The position numbers and the translations under genes are program-made. The notes below the pieces were generated by a model. The model was not told where the DNA came from and searched no databases. It worked only from the letters and a program-made list of their open reading frames with translations. From the NCBI GenBank assembly GCA_021732365.1, contig JAKFVD010000029.1, positions 1-64,000 of the forward strand: a DNA stretch of 64,000 nt, given 5' to 3'. This document shows, piece by piece, positions 25,359 through 34,991 of the stretch. Numbering within the stretch: the stretch's first letter is position 1; every line of letters starts with the position of its first letter. This DNA is from Methylotenera sp. Its GTDB lineage: Bacteria; Pseudomonadota; Gammaproteobacteria; Burkholderiales; Methylophilaceae.

Positions 25359-27212
25359 ATGAGCAAAATACACCTTACCGAACTTGTTTTACGTGATGGT
25401 CATCAATCGATGATTGCAACGCGCTTGCGCACAGAAGATATGTTGCCTATTTGCAGCAAATTGGATGCAATTGGTTTTTGGTCATTGGAAGCTTGGGGCG
25501 GCGCCACATTTGATGCCTGCGTGCGCTATTTAAAAGAAGACCCGTGGGAACGTTTAGCCAAGTTGCGTAAAGCCTTGCCTAACAGCCAAATCAATATGCT
25601 GTTGCGCGGCCAGAATTTGTTAGGTTACCGCCATTATTCTGATGACGTAGTGCATGCTTTTGTACAAAAATCGGCTGATAACGGTGTTGACGTGTTCCGT
25701 ATCTTTGATGCGATGAACGATACCCGCAATTTGCGTGAAGCAATTAATGCAGTTAAAAAAGTCAAAAAGCACGCTATTGGTACGCTGTCTTATACGACTA
25801 GCCCTGTCCATGATATTGCCTATTTTGTAGCGATGGCAAAAGAGCTAGAAAGCATGGGCTCTGACAGCATTGGCATTAAAGACATGGCGGGTTTATTAAC
25901 GCCGCAAGTAGCAGCCGATTTGGTGAAAGCGCTAACTGAAGCGGTCAGTTTGCCGATTCATGTGCATAGCCATGCGACATCAGGCTTAGCGAGCATGGTC
26001 ATGCTAAAAAGTGTTGAAAATGGTGCCTCTATTATTGATACTTGCAATTCCTCTTTTGCCGAAGGTGCCAGCCACCCAAGCACAGAAAGTATCGTCGCCG
26101 CATTAAAAGGCACTGAATACGACACAGGTTTGGATTTGGTTAAATTACAAGAAATCACTGCTTATTTCCGCGAAACACGTAAAAAATACTGGCAATTTGA
26201 AAGTGATTTTACTGGTGTAGATACGCGCGTATTGGTGAACCAAGTGCCAGGCGGCATGATTTCAAACTTATCCAACCAGCTAAAAGAGCAAGGTGCCCTT
26301 GATCGCATGGATGAAGTGCTGGCTGAAATTCCACGCGTGCGTGAAGATTTAGGTTATCCGCCACTAGTGACGCCAACATCGCAAATTGTTGGTACGCAGG
26401 CCGTATTAAACGTGATGACGGGTTCACGCTATAAATCGGTTACCAATGAAGTGAAAAATTATTTGATGGGACAATATGGCCAATCGCCAGCGCCTGTTAA
26501 TGCTAGCGTTAAGCAACAAGCCGTTGGTGATGCAAAAGTCATTACTTGCCGTCCAGCTGATTTAATTGAACCAGAAATGGCTAAGTTGCAGGCTGAATCT
26601 GACCGCATTGCAAAAAGTGAAGAAGATGTCTTAACTTATGCCATGTTCCCTGATATTGGTAAAACCTTCTTACAGGAACGCAACGCCGGCACACTCAAAG
26701 CAGATGCATTATTAACCAAGGAAGCGGCAAACACAGGTGCCGCACGTTACGCACCAAATGAATTTAAAGTAACACTGCATGGTGAAACTTTCCATATCAA
26801 ATTGACAGGCAGCGGCCACGCTGGTGAGGAGCAGCGCCCATTCTATGTGTCTGTTGATGGCATTGCGGAAGAGGTGATTGTAGAAACTCTGAGCGAGATT
26901 GAAGTATCAGGTAACGGCAGCAGCACTGGTGGCAAAAGCGTTGGTAAAAAGAAATCTGGCTCAACCGCTAATGGTCGCCCTCGCCCACACCACGCTGGCT
27001 GCGTGACAACAGCCATGCCTGGCACTATTGTGGCAGTAAAAGTAGCTATTGGTGATAAAGTAAAAGCGGGAGATGGCGTTTTGGTTATCGAAGCGATGAA
27101 AATGGAAAATGAGATTCAAGCCTCTAAAACAGGCACTGTGGTTGCAGTGCACGTGGCAAAAGGCGATACCGTCACACCTGATGAGTCTTTATTAGAAATT
27201 CAACCAGAATAA
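25359..27212 (+). CDS. pycB: Pyruvate carboxylase subunit B (carboxyltransferase + biotin carrier)
   Basis: 617 residues. The N-terminal TIM-barrel carboxyltransferase has LVLRDGHQSMIATRLRTEDM and metal ligands in HVHSHATSG; a conserved PYC/OadA domain follows. Then comes a Gly/Ser/Lys-rich linker (about 515-540) and a biotinyl domain with EAMKMEN (biotin on K581). It could equally be called oxaloacetate decarboxylase alpha. However, the membrane subunits OadB/OadG are absent and a biotin carboxylase is directly upstream, which supports pyruvate carboxylase. A strong terminator follows. Confidence 0.88.
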   Translation: MSKIHLTELVLRDGHQSMIATRLRTEDMLPICSKLDAIGFWSLEAWGGATFDACVRYLKEDPWERLAKLRKALPNSQINMLLRGQNLLGYRHYSDDVVHAFVQKSADNGVDVFRIFDAMNDTRNLREAINAVKKVKKHAIGTLSYTTSPVHDIAYFVAMAKELESMGSDSIGIKDMAGLLTPQVAADLVKALTEAVSLPIHVHSHATSGLASMVMLKSVENGASIIDTCNSSFAEGASHPSTESIVAALKGTEYDTGLDLVKLQEITAYFRETRKKYWQFESDFTGVDTRVLVNQVPGGMISNLSNQLKEQGALDRMDEVLAEIPRVREDLGYPPLVTPTSQIVGTQAVLNVMTGSRYKSVTNEVKNYLMGQYGQSPAPVNASVKQQAVGDAKVITCRPADLIEPEMAKLQAESDRIAKSEEDVLTYAMFPDIGKTFLQERNAGTLKADALLTKEAANTGAARYAPNEFKVTLHGETFHIKLTGSGHAGEEQRPFYVSVDGIAEEVIVETLSEIEVSGNGSSTGGKSVGKKKSGSTANGRPRPHHAGCVTTAMPGTIVAVKVAIGDKVKAGDGVLVIEAMKMENEIQASKTGTVVAVHVAKGDTVTPDESLLEIQPE

Positions 27213-27230
27213 AGTGTTAAGTATTGAATA

Positions 27231-27267
27231 AAAAGCCGGTAGTTTGTGCTATCGGCTTTTGTTTTTA
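27231..27267 (+). terminator. Terminator after pycB
   Basis: 12-base stem (27231-27242 with 27249-27260, one G-T pair), 6-base loop, then TTTTGTTTTT. A strong intrinsic terminator 18 bases past the stop. Confidence 0.88.
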
Positions 27268-27304
27268 ATATAGCCAATCACTTTAAAATTACTGATAATA
27301 CCGC

Positions 27305-27886
27305 ATGAAACAAACCTTAATCTTAGCTTCCTCTTCTACCTACAGGCGTGAGCTTTTACAAAAACTACAGATTCCATTTAGTAGCGTTTCGCCACATGTT
27401 GATGAAACTCAGCTCGATAATGAAAAACCACACGAAACCGCTTTGAGGCTATCTCAAGATAAAGCCAGAAAAGTGGGGGCTGAATATCAGCATGCGTTGG
27501 TGATTGGCTGCGACCAGGTAGCGACTTTAGATGGCGTGCAATTAGGCAAACCACTTAATCATCAAAATGCAACCAAACAATTACAGTCCATGCGCGGACG
27601 CGAGGTTACGTTTCACAGTGCCTTATGCCTGTTTAATGCAGCCACTGGCCATATGCAGGCCGAAGTCGTACCTTATTTAGTGCGTTTTAGAGAGCTATCA
27701 GATGCGCAGATTGAAAATTACTTGAACAAAGAACAGCCCTACCACTGCGCAGGCAGCGCAAAGTCAGAAGGCTTAGGAATTGCACTGATGGAACGTATGC
27801 TAGGCGAAGACCCAAATGCACTGATTGGGTTGCCATTAATCAAGCTCATTTCTATGCTTAATAACGAAGGTGTCAGCGTAATATAA
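27305..27886 (+). CDS. maf: Maf-family nucleoside triphosphate pyrophosphatase, YceF type
   Basis: 193 residues. House-cleaning pyrophosphatase; the YceF branch prefers 7-methyl-GTP (family knowledge). Motifs: [12 protein letters not shown] at the start, [10 protein letters not shown], and [30 protein letters not shown] near the end, which fits YceF rather than the dTTP/UTP branch. In many relatives yceF adjoins yceD-rpmF; here the pyruvate carboxylase genes lie between them. The ATG is 38 bases past the pycB terminator. Confidence 0.9.
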   Translation: MKQTLILASSSTYRRELLQKLQIPFSSVSPHVDETQLDNEKPHETALRLSQDKARKVGAEYQHALVIGCDQVATLDGVQLGKPLNHQNATKQLQSMRGREVTFHSALCLFNAATGHMQAEVVPYLVRFRELSDAQIENYLNKEQPYHCAGSAKSEGLGIALMERMLGEDPNALIGLPLIKLISMLNNEGVSVI

Positions 27887-27928
27887 GCGGCAAGCGTTAG
27901 GCTTTTACGATTAATTGGGAGAATCTCT

Positions 27929-29395
27929 ATGTTCAAACACCGTACCATGATTTTAGCTAATAGTATTTTAGCCATCACCAGCCTGATATCGATGGGAGCC
28001 TATGCTTTGGAAAATGTAATCAATGAAACAACCAGCACTTTAAACGACCAGCAAAGTGTTGCCGTCACGATTTACAACGGTGATTTAGCATTAGTAAAAG
28101 ATACGCGCAAAGTGCAATTAAATGCTGGTATCAACGCGCTTGCATTGCGCGATGTAAGCGCGCAAATTCGGCCAGAAACCGCTTTATTGCGAAGCATTAA
28201 TGCACCAGGCAGTTTAAATTTATTAGAACAAAATTTTGATTTTGATTTACTCACTCCAGCAAAATTATTAGAAAAATATGTAGGGAAAACTGTTGGTTTA
28301 ATTAAAACCAATCCAGCCACAGGTGCAGAAACAGTTGAGCAAGCGACTGTATTATCTGCTAATAATGGTGTGGTTTTAAAAGTAGGAAATCGTATTGAAA
28401 CAGGTGTTTCTACAAACCGTATTGTGTATGACAATGTTCCAGCTAATCTGCGCGACCGCCCTACTTTAGTCACGCAAATCAATAATAAAGGTGCTACCGA
28501 CCAAACAGTCGAATTAAGTTACTTAACGGGTGGCCTAGGCTGGAAAGCTGATTATGTGGCCGAATTAAACAGTAAAGAGAATATGTTGGATTTATCTGGC
28601 TGGGTCACCTTAACCAATAGCAGTGGCGCCGCTTATAAAAATGCCAAATTGCAATTGGTAGCAGGTGATGTCAATCGCGTGCAGCAATCACCACGCGCTT
28701 TCCCTATGCAAACGCGCAAAGTTGAGATGATGGCAGATGCAGCCGCACCAATGGCTGAAGAATCTTTGCTTGAATATCACTTATATACGCTTGACCGCCC
28801 TACCACCATTGCTGAAAACCAGACCAAACAAGTCGCATTGCTTTCTGCCAGCGGCGTACCTGTTCGTAAAGAATTGGTATTGCGTGGTGCTGATTACTAC
28901 TATCAAGGCCAATATGGCGAAATTGGTAGCAAAATGAAAGTGGGCGTATTTATTGAGTTTGATAATAAAGAGGCCGCAAAATTGGGCATACCATTACCCA
29001 AAGGCGTATTGCGTGTTTATAAAAAAGATAGCGCTGGCAATGCACAGTTTGTAGGTGAAGATAATATTGACCACACCCCTAAAAATGAAACCGTGCGTTT
29101 AAAGCTGGGTGAATCGTTTGACGTCACAGTAGATAAAAAACAAACCGACTTCAAATTATTGCCTCGCCCATCAAAAGGCAATAATTTGTATGAAAGCGCA
29201 TTTGAGTTAACGCTAAAAAATGCCAAAAAAGAAAAAGTCATTGTGACCGTGCAAGAGCCGATTAGCGGCGATTGGAAAATTATCAGCGAAAACAAAATGC
29301 ATACCAAAGTAAATAGTCATTTGGCTGAGTGGAAAATAGAAATTCCGGCAGAAGACAAAGTAACGCTTATTTACAGAGCGCAAGTTAAGTACTAG
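27929..29395 (+). CDS. Secreted DUF4139 protein
   Basis: 488 residues. Signal peptide (first about 27 residues, ending AYA), then an N-terminal part beginning VAVTIYNGDLALVKDTRKV and a C-terminal DUF4139 region (about 190-488) with ELSYLTGGLGWKADYVAEL, LSGWVTLTNSSGAAYKNAKL, and IPLPKGVLRVYKKDSAG. These are the family hallmarks. The function of this periplasmic/outer-membrane family is unknown. Good GGGAG before the ATG. Only 42 bases after maf and 13 before the methyltransferase, so the three are probably co-transcribed. Confidence 0.85.
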   Translation: MFKHRTMILANSILAITSLISMGAYALENVINETTSTLNDQQSVAVTIYNGDLALVKDTRKVQLNAGINALALRDVSAQIRPETALLRSINAPGSLNLLEQNFDFDLLTPAKLLEKYVGKTVGLIKTNPATGAETVEQATVLSANNGVVLKVGNRIETGVSTNRIVYDNVPANLRDRPTLVTQINNKGATDQTVELSYLTGGLGWKADYVAELNSKENMLDLSGWVTLTNSSGAAYKNAKLQLVAGDVNRVQQSPRAFPMQTRKVEMMADAAAPMAEESLLEYHLYTLDRPTTIAENQTKQVALLSASGVPVRKELVLRGADYYYQGQYGEIGSKMKVGVFIEFDNKEAAKLGIPLPKGVLRVYKKDSAGNAQFVGEDNIDHTPKNETVRLKLGESFDVTVDKKQTDFKLLPRPSKGNNLYESAFELTLKNAKKEKVIVTVQEPISGDWKIISENKMHTKVNSHLAEWKIEIPAEDKVTLIYRAQVKY

Positions 29396-29408
29396 CCGGC
29401 AAGTAACG

Positions 29409-30122
29409 ATGGGCGCGTTTGGAACTTTATATTTAGTACCTGTCACGCTGGGCGATGATAATATCAATCAAGCATTGCCGCCTGAAGTGATTGCTTTTGC
29501 ACAAAAACTGGATACTTTTGTAGTTGAAAGTGAAAAATCTGCACGCCACTTTTTAAGCACTATCAAAACCATTAAACCTGTGCGCGAGCTCAGTTTGCAC
29601 TTGTTAAATGAACATACTGCAGATAAAGACATTTCTGCGTTGCTGGCACCTTTATTGGCTGGCAAGGATGTGGGGCTAATGTCTGATGCGGGTTGCCCAG
29701 GTGTCGCTGACCCTGGCGCAAAATTAGTTGAGTTGGCACATCAAAAAGGCATAAAAGTCGTGCCATTTGTTGGGCCCAGCTCAATTTTACTTAGCTTGAT
29801 GGCCAGCGGCTTAAATGGTCAGCAATTTGCTTTTTTAGGCTATTTGCCAGTTGATAAGTTAGCGCGCAATAACAAGTTAAAAGAAATCGAAAAGCGTTCA
29901 CTGACGCACAAAGAAACGCAATTATTTATTGAAACGCCGTATCGCAATCAGCATATGCTTGAAGCAATTTTAAGCACATGCCAACCCAATACAAGGCTGT
30001 GTATTGCTTGCGATATTAGCTTGGCTGGTGAGATGATTGTGACAAAAAAAATTGCGACTTGGAAAAAATCGCCTTTGCCCGATTTGCATAAAAGGCCGAC
30101 CGTGTTCTTATTGCTGTCTTAA
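29409..30122 (+). CDS. SAM-dependent methyltransferase, RsmI-like tetrapyrrole-methylase fold
   Basis: 237 residues. The fold of RsmI (16S rRNA C1402 2'-O-methyltransferase): LYLVPVTLGDD at the start, then the SAM-binding MSDAGCPGVADPGAKLVELA (about 93-112) and VPFVGPSSILLSLMASGLNG. The start reads VPVTLG rather than the RsmI VATPIGN, and the protein is shorter than RsmI (usually 280 or more). It belongs to the short RsmI-like paralogue group whose substrate is not established. Its stop is separated from the convergent rnhB stop by only 2 bases. Confidence 0.85.
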   Translation: MGAFGTLYLVPVTLGDDNINQALPPEVIAFAQKLDTFVVESEKSARHFLSTIKTIKPVRELSLHLLNEHTADKDISALLAPLLAGKDVGLMSDAGCPGVADPGAKLVELAHQKGIKVVPFVGPSSILLSLMASGLNGQQFAFLGYLPVDKLARNNKLKEIEKRSLTHKETQLFIETPYRNQHMLEAILSTCQPNTRLCIACDISLAGEMIVTKKIATWKKSPLPDLHKRPTVFLLLS

Positions 30123-30124
30123 TA

Positions 30125-30730
30125 TTACAGTTTAATTAAAGCTTTAACGGGCGTATAGCTTAAACGGTGATAAGGGCTAATCCCATGCAAGTTGAGCATT
30201 TCTAAGTGATGCGCTGTTGGATAACCCTTGTGTTTTGCAAAACCATATTGCGGATAGATTTTATCTAATTCGTACAACTCAGCATCGCGCGCAACCTTTG
30301 CCAAGATTGAAGCAGCTGAAATAGCTTGCACTTTACTGTCACCTTTTACAATCGCCTCGCATGGCCAGCTTATTTTTGGGCATTTATTGCCGTCTACCTG
30401 CACTAATACTTGTCCAGATTGAATTTTTTCAGCTATTTCAGGCGTTAAGTGCAACGATTCAACAGCACGTTTCATGGCCAATAAGCTTGCTTGTAGAATA
30501 TTGATTTCGTCGATTTCTTGTGCGGTACAGCTTGTGATTGACCATGCAAGGGATTTATTTTTAATTTCACCGCTTAAAAATTCACGCTTTTTTTCGGTTA
30601 ACTTTTTAGAGTCAGCTAAGCCAATAATCGGATTATTAGCATCCAAAATGACTGCTGCTGCGTAAACGCTACCAGCCAAAGGGCCGCGCCCTGCTTCATC
30701 TACACCACAAATCAGTTGCTGCTTATTCAA
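30125..30730 (-). CDS. rnhB: Ribonuclease HII
   Basis: 201 residues. Removes RNA from RNA-DNA hybrids and single ribonucleotides from DNA. Catalytic acidic residues are visible in [28 protein letters not shown] and [14 protein letters not shown]. It starts one base after lpxB ends, the conserved lpxA-lpxB-rnhB order. Confidence 0.95.
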   Translation of the reverse strand: MNKQQLICGVDEAGRGPLAGSVYAAAVILDANNPIIGLADSKKLTEKKREFLSGEIKNKSLAWSITSCTAQEIDEINILQASLLAMKRAVESLHLTPEIAEKIQSGQVLVQVDGNKCPKISWPCEAIVKGDSKVQAISAASILAKVARDAELYELDKIYPQYGFAKHKGYPTAHHLEMLNLHGISPYHRLSYTPVKALIKL

Positions 30731-30731
30731 G

Positions 30732-31910
30732 CTATTTAATGTAGCTTAAGATCACTGCTGCGGCTTTTTCTGCAGTATTTTGCTTTAAATTAAGGTGGAT
30801 CTTGGTAAAAATTTGCTTAATTTCAGCGCAATAATTGGTATCGCTTAATAGCCTGGTGGTAGCATCGCTTAGATTTTGCGGTGTTGCTTCATGCTGCAGC
30901 AACTCTGGCACCAGAAACTTGCCTGCTAAAATATTAGGCAGCCCAATAAAAGACTGATAACGCATGCGCTTTAATATCCACCAGCTTAAAGCGGGCATAC
31001 GATAGGTGATGACCATCGGCTTTTTAAGTAAAGCGGCTTCTAATGTCGCCGTGCCAGAAGCTACAATCACAATATCAGCCGCTTCCATCGCATCATGCGC
31101 GTGGCCAAACAGTATTTGCAGATTTAGCTCAACATTAGGGTAATCTGCATAACTATCATGAATGGCATGCTCAAAAATAGCACGTGTTTCGCGCGTAATC
31201 AGCGGGACTAAAAATTGTATCGGATGTAATTCTGCGGGCAAGCTGGGGTCGCTAATCTGTTGTTTTGTGAGTAAATGCGCAGTTTTTACAAACAAACTGG
31301 CATGTTGCTTTACTTCACTTTGTCGGCTGCCAGGCAACATGGCAACGACTAATTTACCAGGCTTAATTTTAAGCGTTTCGCGCGCCGCTTGTGTATTAGG
31401 CTCTACTGGCAATTCGTCCGCCAACGGATGGCCTACATAAGTAACAGGCACATTTGCAGCTTCATACAAAGCGGGTTCAAATGGAAACAAAGCTAATATA
31501 TGACTGACGGCACGCTTAATTTTGGCAACACGCCCACCACGCCATGCCCATATGGATGGGCTCACATAATGAATGCTTGCAATGCCAGCCTGCTTAAATT
31601 TTCGTTCAAGCCAAAGATTAAAATCAGGGGCATCTACACCAATAAAAAGTGTAGGCTTTTCTATGATTAATTGTTTGAATAAGTTTTTGCGTAATTTTAA
31701 TAAGCCATAAAGATGTTTAAGCACTTCGACATAGCCGCGGACCGATAGACTTTCGATTGAGAACAAGGACTTGGCACCTTCTGCCATCATTTTTGGACCA
31801 GCAATACCCACAAAGGTTAAGTCGCTACGTTGTGCCTTCAGCGCACGTATCAAGTGGCTGCCCAACAAATCCCCTGAGGCTTCGCCAGCCACTATTGCAA
31901 TTTTGGGCAT
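30732..31910 (-). CDS. lpxB: Lipid-A-disaccharide synthase
   Basis: 392 residues. Joins UDP-diacylglucosamine and lipid X to form the lipid A disaccharide, at the inner membrane. Family motifs: [14 protein letters not shown] at the start, [28 protein letters not shown] and [12 protein letters not shown]. It begins 11 bases after lpxA. Confidence 0.95.
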   Translation of the reverse strand: MPKIAIVAGEASGDLLGSHLIRALKAQRSDLTFVGIAGPKMMAEGAKSLFSIESLSVRGYVEVLKHLYGLLKLRKNLFKQLIIEKPTLFIGVDAPDFNLWLERKFKQAGIASIHYVSPSIWAWRGGRVAKIKRAVSHILALFPFEPALYEAANVPVTYVGHPLADELPVEPNTQAARETLKIKPGKLVVAMLPGSRQSEVKQHASLFVKTAHLLTKQQISDPSLPAELHPIQFLVPLITRETRAIFEHAIHDSYADYPNVELNLQILFGHAHDAMEAADIVIVASGTATLEAALLKKPMVITYRMPALSWWILKRMRYQSFIGLPNILAGKFLVPELLQHEATPQNLSDATTRLLSDTNYCAEIKQIFTKIHLNLKQNTAEKAAAVILSYIK

Positions 31911-31921
31911 AATGACTCTGA

Positions 31922-32701
31922 CTAGCGGACAATGCCGCGGGTAGAAACGGTTAAAAAGTCGGATAGCATGCTAATTTCATGACAATCCTTTTGCATATTC
32001 GCTAATTCAATTTTGGCTTCATCTAAAGTCAGACCATGACGATATAAGGCTTTGTAAGCGCGTTTAATTTGCGTAATGCTATCAGGGCTAAAGCCGCGGC
32101 GTTTTAAGCCTTCTGAATTGATGCCATGCGGTTTGGCGTCGTAGCCAGCAGCGGTTACATAAGGCGGAATATCTTTAAATACAACTGAACCCACTGCGGT
32201 AATGACATGCGCGCCAATCTTGCAGAATTGGTGAATCAACGTAAAACCACCCAAAATCGCGTAATCATGAATATCAACATGGCCTGCAAGCGAGCTATTG
32301 TTGGCAAGAATAGTGTTATTACCAATCGTACAATCGTGGGCGATATGCACATAAGCCATAATCCAGTTGTCATTGCCAATCTTGGTAACGCCTTTGTCTT
32401 GAATGGTGCCACGATTAAAAGTACAAAACTCGCGAATCGTATTATTGTCACCAATTTCTAAAGTAGTTGGCTCATCACGGAATTTTTTATCTTGCGGCGC
32501 TTCGCCTAATGATGAAAATTGAAAAATCTGATTATTTTTACCGATAATCGTTGGGCCTTGCAAGACAACATGGCTGGCAATGGTTGTTCCTGCATCTACT
32601 TTGACATTTGCACCAATAATCGAATAAGCGCCTACTGTCACGCTGGAATCTAGTTCGGCTTTGGTGTCAATAATTGCGGTCGGGTGTATTTTTACAGACA
32701 T
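31922..32701 (-). CDS. lpxA: UDP-N-acetylglucosamine acyltransferase
   Basis: 259 residues. First lipid A step, 3-O-acylation of UDP-GlcNAc from acyl-ACP. Left-handed beta helix with hexapeptide repeats through about residue 180 (SSVTVGAYSIIGANV), catalytic-His region YVHIAHDC, and a helical C-terminus with GLKRRGFSPDSI. It follows fabZ by 59 bases. Confidence 0.95.
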   Translation of the reverse strand: MSVKIHPTAIIDTKAELDSSVTVGAYSIIGANVKVDAGTTIASHVVLQGPTIIGKNNQIFQFSSLGEAPQDKKFRDEPTTLEIGDNNTIREFCTFNRGTIQDKGVTKIGNDNWIMAYVHIAHDCTIGNNTILANNSSLAGHVDIHDYAILGGFTLIHQFCKIGAHVITAVGSVVFKDIPPYVTAAGYDAKPHGINSEGLKRRGFSPDSITQIKRAYKALYRHGLTLDEAKIELANMQKDCHEISMLSDFLTVSTRGIVR

Positions 32702-32760
32702 TTTTTGGCTTAAATTAGTTACTATTTACTTTAAACTACTTAACTAAGTAATTGTTTTAA

Positions 32761-33240
32761 TTATTTTTCTATTGCTTTTAAAATGCACATCATGCTAGCT
32801 TCTGCAACAACAGTCCCATCAACGGTAGCAAGTCCTGAATACTTCCAAATACCTTTTAATACACGATCTATTTTGACATTTAAAATGATTTGATCGCCAG
32901 GTGAAACAGGTTTTTTAAAGCGTGCGCTATCAATACCTGCAAAATAATATACTGAATCATCGGTAGGTTTTGTACCCATTGTTTTAAACGAAAGTATGGC
33001 CGCAGCTTGCGCCATCGCCTCAACAATTAAAACACCAGGCATTACAGGATGATAAGGAAAATGGCCTGGGAAAAATGGTTCATTGACACTGACATTTTTT
33101 AAAGCAGTAATTTCCTTGCCAACTTCCATCGAAATAACACGGTCAATCAACACAAATGGGTATCGATGCGGTAAGTGGTCTAGAATCTCATGAATATCCA
33201 TGCCATTTGCTTCGTTTTTATTTGCTGCTAACTCTGTCAT
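32761..33240 (-). CDS. fabZ: 3-hydroxyacyl-ACP dehydratase
   Basis: 159 residues, hot-dog fold. Catalytic His in [13 protein letters not shown] and Glu in [22 protein letters not shown] (helix). Dehydrates 3-hydroxyacyl-ACP and thereby competes with LpxA/LpxD for the same substrate, consistent with its place between them. The start at 33240 has GAGA upstream; an in-frame ATG 13 codons later is possible. It begins 8 bases after the lpxD stop. Confidence 0.95.
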   Translation of the reverse strand: MTELAANKNEANGMDIHEILDHLPHRYPFVLIDRVISMEVGKEITALKNVSVNEPFFPGHFPYHPVMPGVLIVEAMAQAAAILSFKTMGTKPTDDSVYYFAGIDSARFKKPVSPGDQIILNVKIDRVLKGIWKYSGLATVDGTVVAEASMMCILKAIEK

Positions 33241-33248
33241 ATCATTCT

Positions 33249-34328
33249 CTATGTTTTACGTTGAGAAGTTAATTTTTCAATAGCTTCTTCTAGGACTTTT
33301 ATTTTATCTGTTAATTGGCCCATTTTATCCGTTAATTGGCTTAAGTGGCGAATATTTGCAGCAGTTTTTAACCATGTCTCGTGTTCTTGAAACGGCATTA
33401 ATGCCGTATAAGTACCCGCTTTATGAATTGAACGCATAATCATGCTACCAGGTGAAATGGTGACATCATCAGTGATGGTTAAATGTCCCAAAATCATGGC
33501 AGCGCCGCCAATTTTACAATGCTGACCAATGAATGCACTGCCAGCAATACCCACACAGCCAGCAATCACGGTATGCGCACCAATACGGCAATTGTGCGCA
33601 ATCTGAATCAGATTATCCAGCTTTACACCATCTTCGATAATCGTATCGTCAATTGCACCACGATCGATAGTAGTATTGGCACCAATATCCACATGGTTAT
33701 GAATAATGACACGCCCTATTTGCGGAATTTTAACCCAGTATTTTTGATTGCCTGACGTAGCAGTTTCTGCATAACCAAAGCCATCATTGCCAATGACACA
33801 TCCAGAATATAGATGGCAGTTTTGACCAATTTGCGAGCCATGCTTAATGGTGACATTTGCCTCTAATTTAGTATTGTCGCCAATCACCGAGTTACGCTCA
33901 ATCACGCAGCCTGCACCTATTGTGATATTTTTTCCCAATGTGACATTTGCTTCGATAACAACACTTGGACCAATACTACAATCTACTAAAACTTGAACGG
34001 ACTCATCAATAACGGCAGTGCTATGTATACCAACTGCTGCAACATAATCAGGGTTAAATAGCTGTGATAATTTTGCGAAATAAGCGTAGGGATTGTCGGT
34101 AATAATTTTGGGCAGGTTTGTTAACGATGCATGCTCAGGCTTAACAATCACCGCACTGGACTCAGTTGCATGCAGTTGAGTTGTATATTTAGTATCGCTA
34201 AAAAAACTGATGGCGCCATGTTGCGCAAAAGCAAGCGATCCAACTCGATTAATTAAAGTGGCTGAACTACCTGAAACTGAGCCACCTAATTGTTGTGTAA
34301 TTTCTAATAACGATAAACTAATACTCAT
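33249..34328 (-). CDS. lpxD: UDP-3-O-acylglucosamine N-acyltransferase
   Basis: 359 residues. Third lipid A step. N-terminal uridine-binding domain (about 1-100), long left-handed beta helix of hexapeptide repeats (about 105-310) with the catalytic-His region [13 protein letters not shown], and a C-terminal coiled coil built on the near-repeat [19 protein letters not shown]. It lies 50 bases after skp. Confidence 0.95.
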   Translation of the reverse strand: MSISLSLLEITQQLGGSVSGSSATLINRVGSLAFAQHGAISFFSDTKYTTQLHATESSAVIVKPEHASLTNLPKIITDNPYAYFAKLSQLFNPDYVAAVGIHSTAVIDESVQVLVDCSIGPSVVIEANVTLGKNITIGAGCVIERNSVIGDNTKLEANVTIKHGSQIGQNCHLYSGCVIGNDGFGYAETATSGNQKYWVKIPQIGRVIIHNHVDIGANTTIDRGAIDDTIIEDGVKLDNLIQIAHNCRIGAHTVIAGCVGIAGSAFIGQHCKIGGAAMILGHLTITDDVTISPGSMIMRSIHKAGTYTALMPFQEHETWLKTAANIRHLSQLTDKMGQLTDKIKVLEEAIEKLTSQRKT

Positions 34329-34378
34329 AAAAAATTGCTAGGTGAGTAATTGAATAAAAATAAATAGCCAAACGTAAT

Positions 34379-34894
34379 TTATTTTTTGCCTAACATTTTG
34401 AGCACTTTATCCGTAATATCAATTTTTTTACTAGCATATGCAACACCGCCATAAATCACTAAATCGTATCCATCTGTTTCAGATACTGTTTGTACAGCTT
34501 TGTTAATTCGATCTTGCAAACTTGTTAACTCCTCGTTTTTACGCAAATTGATATCCTCGCGTAATTCACGCTGTTTACGCTGAAACTCAATTTTAAGGTT
34601 AGAAACGTCGCGCTCTTTGTTGCGGCGGTCAGTTTCAGACAATGTAACACCATCTTTGTCGAGAGCAGTTTCAATGTCACGAATTTGCTTTTGGGTACGT
34701 TCTAATTCTTGTGAGCGTGGGCTAAATTCACGCTCTAATTTTTTACCGCTTTCGGCAGTTTGTGGTGCTTCTTGTAAAATTTTATCGACTTGCACATAGC
34801 CAACCTTAAGTTCCGCCGCCTGCAAGCTCACACTCAACGTCGTTGTTAAAACCAACACACTCGCAGAAACTAATTTTTTAAACATTTGATTCAA
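34379..34894 (-). CDS. skp: OmpH/Skp-family periplasmic chaperone
   Basis: 171 residues from the preferred start. Holds unfolded outer-membrane proteins on their way to BamA. Signal peptide to SLQAA, then the Skp body with VGYVQVDKILQEAP and a long Lys/Glu/Arg coiled coil (about 50-135). The longest frame starts at a GTG inside the AGGAG. An ATG three codons into the chosen frame is too far from it (16 bases). A TTG at 34894 is 7 bases from AGGAG and is preferred. Conserved bamA-skp-lpxD order. Confidence 0.88.
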   Translation of the reverse strand: MNQMFKKLVSASVLVLTTTLSVSLQAAELKVGYVQVDKILQEAPQTAESGKKLEREFSPRSQELERTQKQIRDIETALDKDGVTLSETDRRNKERDVSNLKIEFQRKQRELREDINLRKNEELTSLQDRINKAVQTVSETDGYDLVIYGGVAYASKKIDITDKVLKMLGKK

Positions 34895-34991
34895 TTTCAA
34901 TCTCCTCACATCAACTACTTTATCAGTATCTCATTTTTACTCATCAATTAGTATGCCACAGCAAAAGCATACTGATTAAGTCGTTTTTAAC

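Noticed and set aside
25359..27212. Sodium-pumping oxaloacetate decarboxylase alpha subunit
   Set aside because: The membrane beta and gamma subunits are missing and a biotin carboxylase gene is immediately upstream, which fits pyruvate carboxylase.
28072..28482. 136-codon minus-strand frame over the DUF4139 gene
   Set aside because: Antisense shadow; the plus-strand gene has signal peptide, Shine-Dalgarno and family motifs.
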